From: Quatrionicoccus australiensis
GTDB taxonomy: Bacteria > Pseudomonadota > Gammaproteobacteria > Burkholderiales > Rhodocyclaceae
Length of the DNA stretch: 64,000 nt
Direction of reading: 5' to 3'
Assembly: GCF_020510525.1 (NCBI RefSeq)
Contig: NZ_CP075188.1
Location: forward strand, 3,224,001-3,288,000
Of the stretch, positions 1-6,510 are shown piece by piece. Every line of letters begins with the position of its first letter. The stretch's first letter is position 1. Position numbers and translations under genes: made by a program. The notes below the pieces were generated by a model. It saw nothing but the letters and a program-made list of their open reading frames with translations, was not told the DNA's origin and did not search any database.

Positions 1-244
1 GCATCAGGACGGGCAGGTTGGTCTTGCTGCGCAATTCACGGCACAGCGTCAAACCGTCTTCGCCCGGCAGCATCAGGTCGAGAATGACCAGATCAATGCG
101 GTTGGCCTCCAGCACACGGCGCATGGCCTTGCCATCGCCGACCGCAGTGACGCGGTAGTCGGCCTGTTCCAGATAGTCGGTCAGCAGATGGCGGATTTCC
201 TTGTCGTCGTCGACGATCAGCAAATGTTCTCGATTGGCACTCAT
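1..244 (-). CDS. Response regulator, N-terminal receiver domain (partial, 3' end outside window)
   Basis: The 81 visible residues form a CheY-like receiver. They include the acidic pair in LIVDDDKEI (D12/D13), the phospho-acceptor Asp56 in VILDLMLPGEDG, and the start of the following strand (NLPVLM). The spacing is typical of OmpR-type two-component regulators, but the DNA-binding domain lies beyond position 1, so the subfamily is inferred. The start is the ATG at 242-244, ten bases after the ABC ATPase stop, so it is probably the fifth gene of the b561-adaptor-permease-ATPase set. A cognate sensor kinase would be expected beyond the window edge. The gene may control the exporter and the divergent Spy-like protein. 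Confidence 0.85.
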   Translation of the reverse strand, partial: MSANREHLLIVDDDKEIRHLLTDYLEQADYRVTAVGDGKAMRRVLEANRIDLVILDLMLPGEDGLTLCRELRSKTNLPVLM

Positions 245-254
245 GGCAAATAGA

Positions 255-1013
255 CTACCTGATCTTTATTCCGGTTTCTTCGGGGATTTCACGACCTTCG
301 CCGGCCTCTTCTTCGGTGCGCCCATCGCGGATGTGATAGATGCGCTTGAAGGTCGGGATGATTTTTTCGTCATGGGTGACAACGATGATCGCCGCGCCGT
401 AGCGTTGCGCCATCTGGTTGAGGATGCGCATGACGGCGAGGGCGCGGGTTGAATCGAGCGGCGCGGTTGGCTCATCGGCCAGGATAACCGGCGGCTGATT
501 GACCAGCGAACGGGCAATTGCGACGCGTTGCTGTTCGCCGCCGGAGAGCATGTTGACTCGCACGTCGGCGCGGTGGCCGACATCGAGCGCCTCAATCAGT
601 TCACGCGCCCGAAGCCGGGCTTCGTTGTTAGGCACGCCGGCCAGCATGGGCAACAGCGCCACGTTGTCAGTGACATCGAGAAAGGGAATCAGGTAAGGCG
701 CCTGAAAGATAAAGCCAATGCGATCACGGCGCAGGGCGCGCAGGTCCTTGATCTGCCAGCCGCCGGTCTTGCCGTCGAAAATGCTTTCGCCGCCCAGTTC
801 AATCTGGCCGTCGGTCGGTTCGATCACCGCACCCAGACACTTGAGCAGCGTGCTCTTGCCGGAACCGCTGGGGCCGACCAGACCAACCACTTCGCCACGC
901 TGGATAGTCATATCGACGCCACGCAGGGCGTGCACCGCCGTGCTGCCGCTGCCGTAGGTTTTGGTCAGGCCGCTGAGGCGAATGGCAGCGGAGTCGTTGT
1001 TGTTTGTCGTCAT
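255..1013 (-). CDS. ABC transporter ATP-binding protein, LolD/MacB-like
   Basis: This 252-residue ATPase energises the adjacent FtsX-type permease. It has the Walker A motif GPSGSGKST, the signature LSGGEQQR, Walker B VILADEPT and a switch-region histidine in VVTHDEK. These are the marks of the LolD/MacB/FtsE ATPase class that drives mechanotransmission rather than classical substrate import. I chose ATG 1013 (MTTNNND) over an upstream in-frame ATG because it leaves one base after the permease stop and gives a normal-length N-terminus. The likely role is moving lipids, lipoproteins or small toxic compounds across the envelope. The substrate cannot be read from the sequence. Confidence 0.9.
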   Translation of the reverse strand: MTTNNNDSAAIRLSGLTKTYGSGSTAVHALRGVDMTIQRGEVVGLVGPSGSGKSTLLKCLGAVIEPTDGQIELGGESIFDGKTGGWQIKDLRALRRDRIGFIFQAPYLIPFLDVTDNVALLPMLAGVPNNEARLRARELIEALDVGHRADVRVNMLSGGEQQRVAIARSLVNQPPVILADEPTAPLDSTRALAVMRILNQMAQRYGAAIIVVTHDEKIIPTFKRIYHIRDGRTEEEAGEGREIPEETGIKIR

Positions 1014-1014
1014 C

Positions 1015-2208
1015 TCAACCACCAATCGCATCGGCAGGATCGACACGCAAGGCAGCGCGAATTGCCAGCACACTGGCCAACGAGCAAACCACCAGCGTGA
1101 CGATCAGTCCACGCACGGCATCGCCCGATTCAAGCAGCACGGTCTTGGGGAAAAACGGCGCCCATAAGGTGGCGGACACCTGCCCTACGGTGTAACCGAT
1201 CAAGCCGAGGGCGATGGCTTGTTGCAGGATCATCATGGCAATGCTGCTGTCGCGGGCGCCGATCAGTTTGAGGACGGCAATTTCGCGCTGCTTGTTGAGA
1301 GTCATGGTGTAGATGATGAAAGCGACGATGGCGGCGCTGACGATGGCGAGAATGACGAGGAACATGCCGATCTGCTTGGCCGACGTGGCAATCAGCTTGG
1401 CAACGAGGATGTCTTCCATATCGGCACGCGTCCAGGCGGTGAGATGCTTCCAGCGGCCGATCTCAGCCTTGACTTCATCGGCCGGGTAGCCGGGAACGAG
1501 GCGGATCAGCACGGCATTGACGTTGTGGCTGGTGGCCTGGCTGGCCAGCACGGCATCGAGCAGGCCGGGCACGCCTGGGCGATTGAGCGCTGGGTTGGCG
1601 GCGGTGCGGGCGCGCTCGGCGACCAGGCTGTCGTTATCCTTGAGAAACTGGACTTCCTGCGCATCCTTGAGCGGGATGAACAGCATCGGGTCGCCGGAGG
1701 ACGATTTGGCGTTGCGCGTGAGACCCACCACGCGGTAATCATGACGGCGAATGTTGACGTTATCGCCGACGCTCAAGCCGGTTGCCTGATCGGCCACGGC
1801 TTCGTAATGACTGTTGAGCAAGGGGCGTCCGCTGACGATTTGCGCCGGTTCGCCCAGCGCGCCAGGTTCGATACCGGCCAACATGACGCGCACGTCCTGA
1901 CCTTTAACCGGCACCTGCATGGTCAGGTAAGCGACGTTGGCGGCTTCAGCAACGCCGGGTAAAACGGCGAGGGTACGATAGAGGTCATCGCGAATCGACG
2001 AGGGTTCAGCCCATGGACCCAGGGTATCTTTTTGCACCACCCAAAGGTCTGCCCCCGAGGCGGCAATGACCGCCTTGCCGTCCGACACCATGCCGCGATA
2101 AACGCCGGCCATGGTCAACGTGACGCCGATCAGCAGCCCGAGGCCGATGCCGGTGAACACGAAACGCCCGAGATGATGGCCAATGTCGCGGCCAGCAAGA
2201 TTGATCAT
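1015..2208 (-). CDS. FtsX-like ABC transporter permease
   Basis: This 397-residue inner-membrane protein has one N-terminal transmembrane segment (about residues 12-35), then a large periplasmic domain of about 230 residues. Three C-terminal transmembrane segments follow, from about residue 275 to the end. This is the MacB/DevC/LolC-E FtsX topology. Its start overlaps the adaptor stop by four bases (ATGA), and its own stop is one base before the ATPase start, which shows tight translational coupling. With the adaptor it should make a tripartite MacAB/DevBCA-like pump if an outer-membrane TolC partner exists elsewhere. No TolC homologue lies in the window. Confidence 0.88.
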   Translation of the reverse strand: MINLAGRDIGHHLGRFVFTGIGLGLLIGVTLTMAGVYRGMVSDGKAVIAASGADLWVVQKDTLGPWAEPSSIRDDLYRTLAVLPGVAEAANVAYLTMQVPVKGQDVRVMLAGIEPGALGEPAQIVSGRPLLNSHYEAVADQATGLSVGDNVNIRRHDYRVVGLTRNAKSSSGDPMLFIPLKDAQEVQFLKDNDSLVAERARTAANPALNRPGVPGLLDAVLASQATSHNVNAVLIRLVPGYPADEVKAEIGRWKHLTAWTRADMEDILVAKLIATSAKQIGMFLVILAIVSAAIVAFIIYTMTLNKQREIAVLKLIGARDSSIAMMILQQAIALGLIGYTVGQVSATLWAPFFPKTVLLESGDAVRGLIVTLVVCSLASVLAIRAALRVDPADAIGG

Positions 2209-3386
2209 GGGCGCGCTCCAGCATCACTACTGACGCGCAAACGGTCGCCCTCAAGCAGTGGCTTGGATTTTTGCGTCACCACTTGCGCGCCCTCAGCAAT
2301 CCCATCGAGGATTTCAACCGCATTTTCGGTGTGAATTCCGACGTTGACCGTAACAAACCGGGCGCGTCCATCTTCCACCGTAAATACCCCGGTTTGCCCG
2401 TTCTGCCTGACCAAGGCAGCCGGCGGCAGGGTCAGGGCATTGCTGCGTGCCGGCAAGGTGAGCGTGACTTCGGCCATTTCGTTGAGCGTCAGGCCCACGG
2501 GCGGCTGATCGAAAGCCACCATGACCAGACGCTCCTCGGTCACTGCATCGGACAACTGCTCGATGCGCGCCAGTTTGCCGCTGAAACGCTCACCCGGACG
2601 GCTGCGCAGCTTGATATTGGCCGGCAGGCCAAGCGCCAGGCCGGCCGAGCGCCCTTGATCGATACGCACACGCAGCCAGAGGGAGTCTTTTTCGGCCAGA
2701 CGCAACACCGCTTGCCCGGCCACCGCCGTACTGCCCGGTTCAACATCGCGAGAAATCACCAGCCCGGCCACCGGTGCAATAAGTCGGGTATTGGCCAACT
2801 GCTTTTCCAAGGCTGCGGCTTCCGCATTCAGGCGGGCGGCATCGGCGTTGGAAACGCCAATATTGGCCAGACTGGCCTGCAATGCGGCGTCCGCAGCACG
2901 GGCTTCGTGCCCCTTGCTGCGCTCGGCTTCGGTGCTGACAAAACCGCGCTCGCGCAGCGCGGCATACCGCCTAGCGCTGGCGTCGGCCGTCGCCTTGCGG
3001 CTCTCCGCTTCCTGCGCCTGCGCCTGACTGGCAGCGATGGAGGATTTGGCACGCAGCATGGACTGGCGGCTGGCGCGCAGGCGTTCGTGCAGATCGACCG
3101 GGTCCATCTCGGCGAGCAGCGTGCCGGCCTCGACCTGGGCGCCTTGTTCGACATGAACTTTGGCGACCCGCCCGGCAACTGTCGGGCCGACGAGAATGTT
3201 ACGCCGTGCTTCGACGACGCCGATCCCGAACAGCGTCGGTTTCAGTTCGCCGCGCACGACTCTGGCCGTGCTGACCTGAACGGCACCCGGGCCACCGCCG
3301 CGCAGCATCATGACGGCGATGCCGGCAATGAGAACGAGCGCCACCAGAGCAATGGTCTGTTTGCGACCAACAGAAAACTTTTTCAT
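2205..3386 (-). CDS. Periplasmic adaptor (membrane fusion protein), HlyD/MacA family
   Basis: This 393-residue protein links the inner-membrane permease to an outer-membrane channel. The start MKKFSVGRKQ is followed by a single hydrophobic segment (about residues 12-30). Next come a lipoyl/barrel-sandwich half (VAGRVAKVHVEQGAQVEAG), a long Ala/Gln/Arg-rich alpha-helical hairpin (about residues 95-190), the second lipoyl half (TRLIAPVAGLVISRDVEPG) and beta-barrel and membrane-proximal domains. I rejected an upstream in-frame start because it would add 39 residues of non-signal-like sequence. It overlaps the permease by four bases and follows cytochrome b561 by 31 bases. Confidence 0.9.
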   Translation of the reverse strand: MKKFSVGRKQTIALVALVLIAGIAVMMLRGGGPGAVQVSTARVVRGELKPTLFGIGVVEARRNILVGPTVAGRVAKVHVEQGAQVEAGTLLAEMDPVDLHERLRASRQSMLRAKSSIAASQAQAQEAESRKATADASARRYAALRERGFVSTEAERSKGHEARAADAALQASLANIGVSNADAARLNAEAAALEKQLANTRLIAPVAGLVISRDVEPGSTAVAGQAVLRLAEKDSLWLRVRIDQGRSAGLALGLPANIKLRSRPGERFSGKLARIEQLSDAVTEERLVMVAFDQPPVGLTLNEMAEVTLTLPARSNALTLPPAALVRQNGQTGVFTVEDGRARFVTVNVGIHTENAVEILDGIAEGAQVVTQKSKPLLEGDRLRVSSDAGARP

Positions 3387-3417
3387 CAAGGCGCCCGCTA
3401 TTGAAGGAGATTGCGGT

Positions 3418-3927
3418 TTATCGGCTACCCAAACGCATCCGTGACAGCAGCCCGTCCTTGACGATGAACTGGTGCCATAACGCGGCAAGGATGTGCAATG
3501 CAATCAGGCCCATGGCCAGACGGGAAGCCAGTCCATGAATCTTGCGAGGGGTGAATTGTTTAAAGTCTTCCGGCAAAACGCCGCTGCCGATGACCGCATC
3601 AAACGTACCGCTTTGCAGGCTGAGCATGACGCCGCTGAATACCAGCAGAAGAATGATCAGATTGAGGGCCATGTGTCCGGCCAGAGCCAGCTTGTGGCCG
3701 GCAAGGGCAGGCGGTGCCGGGAAGCGGCGGCGCATGATGATGCGGCTGATGACGAGCAGCCCGGCCAGTCCCCCAAGCAACATGTGAATGCGCAAGTTGC
3801 CGATTTTGGCAGCGGTATTTGGCAAATCAGCCAGCACCAGCGTGCCTGTAACGAGCAGGAAGGCGATCAGCGCAGCAGCCAGCCAGTGAATGGCGACCTG
3901 GGGCTTGGTGTAACGAAAGGCTTGCAT
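3418..3927 (-). CDS. Cytochrome b561 family di-haem membrane protein
   Basis: This 169-residue integral membrane protein has four transmembrane helices. Haem-ligand histidines occur in AIHWLAAAL, in LRIHMLLGG or ALAGHMALN, and in ALHILAALWHQF near the C-terminus. That pattern fits the bacterial b561 family (CybB/YceJ), which passes electrons between quinol and periplasmic acceptors or superoxide. It is the first gene of the leftward set and faces the Spy-like gene across 199 bases holding an interrupted inverted repeat. Its place in front of an exporter and a response regulator suggests a redox or metal-stress locus. That context is inference. Confidence 0.88.
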   Translation of the reverse strand: MQAFRYTKPQVAIHWLAAALIAFLLVTGTLVLADLPNTAAKIGNLRIHMLLGGLAGLLVISRIIMRRRFPAPPALAGHKLALAGHMALNLIILLLVFSGVMLSLQSGTFDAVIGSGVLPEDFKQFTPRKIHGLASRLAMGLIALHILAALWHQFIVKDGLLSRMRLGSR

Positions 3928-3991
3928 GGAAATCTCCCGAAAGTTGGTGTGAGCCTATTTTCGGGATTGCCTGGCGGGCTGTCCTGGGGAC

Positions 3992-4039
3992 TTGGTAACA
4001 CAGTGTGTCAAATCCGGTGTTGTCACTGTGGCTTACCAA
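3992..4039. promoter_or_regulatory. Interrupted inverted repeat in the divergent b561/Spy intergenic region (candidate operator)
   Basis: The left arm TTGGTAACACAGTG (3992-4005) and right arm CACTGTGGCTTACCAA (4024-4039) are reverse complements, except for a two-base insertion in the right arm and an 18-base centre. The centre also holds two similar direct copies (GTGTGTCA and GTGTTGTCA). Lying between two divergent envelope genes and in a set that encodes a response regulator, this is a plausible operator for both. A structured leader is the alternative. The binding factor is unknown. Confidence 0.5.
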
Positions 4040-4126
4040 AAGCCCCCTTTCCGGACATAACTGGCTTACATCTGGCGCTCAGACTTCGTCTTGCCATGTG
4101 GCAATTACTTATCGCAGGAGACTTCC

Positions 4127-4627
4127 ATGAAAAACTCTATTCGCAATCTGATTCTTGCCGGTGTGACCGGTGTTTCCCTGATCTCCGCCTCCGTCGCGTT
4201 GGCCGGTGGCCCCGGCGGTTGCGGTGGTGGCAATTTTGGCCCGGGTTACTCGAATCACGGCCCGGGCATGATGATGGGGCATGGCTGGGGTGGCCCGCGC
4301 CATGGCGCTTTCTCACCCGAGGAAATGGCCGGCAATCAACTGGAATGGCTCAAAAAAACTCTGAAGCTGCAACCGGATCAGGAAAAACCTTGGAATGCAT
4401 TTTCGGCTGCAGTGGAAACCCAGGCCAAACGGATGGGCGAGATGTATGACGAGAACCCCGGTGCCGCCAAAACGATGCCCGAGCGTATGGACCTGGCCAG
4501 CAAATTCGCCAAGGAACGTGAACATAGCTTTGACGAGGTCAGCAAGGCCATGAAGGGTTTGTATGAGGTGCTGACACCCGATCAACGCAAGGTGCTGGAC
4601 CGTCGCGGGCCCTGGATGCGGGGTTGA
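4127..4627 (+). CDS. Periplasmic LTXXQ-motif protein (Spy/CpxP-like)
   Basis: This 166-residue protein starts with a clear Sec signal peptide ending ...ASVALA (cleavage near residue 25). A Gly/Met/His-rich linker follows (about residues 26-58), then a helical domain ending in the LTPDQ motif (LTXXQ family) and a basic C-terminus. Family members Spy and CpxP are periplasmic chaperone or stress-sensing proteins under two-component control. The start is ATG 4127, with AGGAG six bases upstream; an in-frame ATG 12 codons earlier lacks this site. The Met/His-rich stretch could bind copper or another soft metal, which would fit the neighbouring exporter and b561. That link is inference. Confidence 0.85.
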   Translation: MKNSIRNLILAGVTGVSLISASVALAGGPGGCGGGNFGPGYSNHGPGMMMGHGWGGPRHGAFSPEEMAGNQLEWLKKTLKLQPDQEKPWNAFSAAVETQAKRMGEMYDENPGAAKTMPERMDLASKFAKEREHSFDEVSKAMKGLYEVLTPDQRKVLDRRGPWMRG

Positions 4628-5125
4628 GTTCTTTTGATGGGTTTTGGCCCAGGAATGCTTGAGTGGTGCGTTCCTGGGCGTGCCATGGCTTATCGTATGG
4701 TTGCCCAGCTATTTCAAAACGCTGATGTGAGTTCCGCGTATGTCAGCAATGAGGTCCCTGTTGTGGTCTGGAAAGAACTGTTCCGACTTCACTTTGGGCC
4801 GGGTGCCGTCCTGCGTCGATGATGCAAGTGACCATTGACTCCCATCCGCGGCGGAGTGACAGGTAACTGGGGCTTTGCCGCCCGAGTCTGACCGCAGAAC
4901 CAAGATCCGCCAAGGCCGACACCCCGCCAATCTCTTATCACATTTTACGACCGCCCCCCTTATACCAGCCCCAATGCCATGACCGCCGTCTCTGGTCACA
5001 GTCCCCTCCTCCAGCAAACCGCAACACAAAAAACTTCCCTCCCCACAACAACGGAACTTCCCGGCTCAAACTCAGTCAATTTTTTTGCAGGCAGTCTGCA
5101 TATCCCCAACCCTGGAGTACCCAAC
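4628..5125. other. 498-bp intergenic region with no convincing gene
   Basis: No ORF here has family features. A 62-codon rightward ORF (4634-4822) is low-complexity and unsupported. The region holds a 12-bp hairpin at 4647-4679, a short inverted repeat (ACTCC/GGAGT around 4838-4858) and GC-rich complementary segments around 4866-4890 that could fold. I compared it by eye with the cobalamin and c-di-GMP riboswitch consensus and found only fragmentary resemblance. It may hold a leader for the 65-aa gene, a small RNA or a decayed gene. Confidence 0.6.
4647..4679. repeat. Hairpin 20 bases after the Spy-like gene
   Basis: GCCCAGGAATGC and GCGTTCCTGGGC form a 12-bp stem with one G-U pair and a 9-base loop. 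No T-tract follows on either strand, so it is not a canonical intrinsic terminator. It may stabilise the 3' end of the Spy-like mRNA. Confidence 0.55.
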
Positions 5126-5323
5126 ATGGCCAAACCCGCAACAGGTATCTGGAAATCCGGCAGCGGTTTCCCCGAAGTCACGGTTCGTGCAGTCAAGGAA
5201 TACACCGATGCCGAGGGCTATTTCCTCGCAGCGGTCGACATTGCCGGGGAGCCGGAAAGCATTGAGCTTGATCCCGAGGAATGGGACATCTTCGTCAAGG
5301 CCAACGCGCTCACGCCGGCCTGA
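5126..5323 (+). CDS. Conserved-looking small protein of unknown function (65 aa)
   Basis: This small acidic soluble protein begins MAKPATGIWKSGSGFPEV and ends ...FVKANALTPA. It has no signal peptide, membrane segment or recognised motif. GGAG lies eight bases before ATG 5126, and a strong rho-independent terminator follows 22 bases after the stop, which supports a real transcription unit. The composition (GYFLAAVDIAGEPESIELDPEEW) suggests a compact alpha/beta fold. I chose the start at 5126 over a longer in-frame ORF because the upstream residues are low-complexity. I do not recognise the family. Confidence 0.65.
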   Translation: MAKPATGIWKSGSGFPEVTVRAVKEYTDAEGYFLAAVDIAGEPESIELDPEEWDIFVKANALTPA

Positions 5324-5345
5324 GCGCAACTTGTTCGAGGATATG

Positions 5346-5375
5346 GGGAGGACAGGCAAGCTGTCCTCCCTTTTT
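5346..5375 (+). terminator. Rho-independent terminator after the 65-aa gene
   Basis: GGGAGGACAG (5346-5355) pairs perfectly with CTGTCCTCCC (5361-5370) around a 5-base loop, followed by TTTTT. The T-tract ends at the stop of the convergent permease gene. The stem may also stop leftward transcripts. Confidence 0.9.
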
Positions 5376-6508
5376 CATACCTGCGTCTGCGTCACCGATT
5401 TGCGGAAGCGGAACAGCGCCAGGTTGAAGAAGGCCGCGCCCACGCCGGTCATGGCCAGCAGATCCTGCCAGATGACCGAGAAGCCGGCGCCGCGATACAG
5501 AATGCCCTGCGCCAGACGCACGAAATAGGTGGTCGGCGCCGCCAGCATGATGTCCTGCACCAGTTGCGGCATGCTCTCGCGCGGCGTGACACCGCCGGAC
5601 AGCATCAGCAGCGGGATGATGCAGAGAATGATCAGCAGGCCGAACTGCGGCATCGAGCGGGCCAGCGTGCTGAGGAAGATGCCGATCGAGGCCGCGGCGA
5701 ACAGGTAGCAGGTCGCCGCCGCCAGGAAAAGCGGCACCGAACCGGCAATCGGCACCTTGAGCACCATCTGTACCATGACGATCAGCCCGAAGCTGGCGCC
5801 GAGCAGCACCGCGAGGCCGTTCGCCCAGATCTTGGCGAGCATGATCTCGAAAGGCGTCAGCGGCATCACCAGCAGGTGTTCGAGGGTGCCGTGCTCGCGC
5901 TCGCGGATGAAGGCGGCGCCGACCAGGATGATGGTCAGCATGGTGACGTTGTTGATCACTTCCATGACGCCGCCGAACCAGACGCCGGTCAGGTTCGGGT
6001 TGAAGCGCACCCGGGTGCTCAGCGTGATCGGGGTCTGCGTGCTGTTGCGGGTGCCGGTCAGGTATTCGTTGACCTCGCCAAGCGCGATGCTCTTGATGTA
6101 GGTCGAGCCGATGAAGGCCTGGCTCATGATGGTCGCGTCGATATTGAGCTGCACGTCCGGCTTGCGGCCGGCCTGCACGTCGCGCTGGAAATTGGCCGGG
6201 ATGATCAGCGTGAAGTTGTAGCGCCCGGAATCCATGCCCTGGTCGAGTTCGGCCAGGGTCGCCTGGTACGGTGGACTGAAATAAGGCGGGTAAAACGCAT
6301 CGACGATGCGCCGCGACAAGGGCGACTGGTCTTCATCGACCACCGCCACCGGCGCGTTGCGCAACTCCAGCGAAGCGCCGGTCGCCGCCGTGTAGATGGC
6401 GCCGGAGAAGGCCCAGGCGATCAGAATCAGCAGCACCTTGTCGGCGCCCAGGCTTTTCAGCTCCTTCAAGCCGAGGCGGTAGATGTTGCTCCAGGTGACC
6501 CAGCGCAT
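5375..6508 (-). CDS. yhhJ: ABC-2 type permease, YhhJ-like
   Basis: This 377-residue inner-membrane protein has the ABC-2 exporter layout: one N-terminal transmembrane helix (about residues 24-45), an extracytoplasmic domain of about 140 residues, and five to six C-terminal helices. EREHGTLEHLLVMP marks the amphipathic coupling region typical of the family. It is the last gene of a three-gene set (yhiI, rbbA, yhhJ order). The rbbA-like stop is two bases upstream. It probably pairs with the permease half fused to the ATPases. The substrate is unknown; homologous systems are linked to efflux of hydrophobic or toxic compounds. Confidence 0.85.
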   Translation of the reverse strand: MRWVTWSNIYRLGLKELKSLGADKVLLILIAWAFSGAIYTAATGASLELRNAPVAVVDEDQSPLSRRIVDAFYPPYFSPPYQATLAELDQGMDSGRYNFTLIIPANFQRDVQAGRKPDVQLNIDATIMSQAFIGSTYIKSIALGEVNEYLTGTRNSTQTPITLSTRVRFNPNLTGVWFGGVMEVINNVTMLTIILVGAAFIREREHGTLEHLLVMPLTPFEIMLAKIWANGLAVLLGASFGLIVMVQMVLKVPIAGSVPLFLAAATCYLFAAASIGIFLSTLARSMPQFGLLIILCIIPLLMLSGGVTPRESMPQLVQDIMLAAPTTYFVRLAQGILYRGAGFSVIWQDLLAMTGVGAAFFNLALFRFRKSVTQTQV

Positions 6509-6510
6509 GG

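Noticed and set aside
4634..4822. A 62-codon ORF after the Spy-like gene
   Set aside because: No family features, no good RBS, and it begins inside a hairpin.
4838..4960. Possible cobalamin or c-di-GMP riboswitch
   Set aside because: Only scattered bases match (for example GCAAAGCC and AGCC..ACCTG on the minus strand), without the full conserved core, and no target gene follows on that strand.
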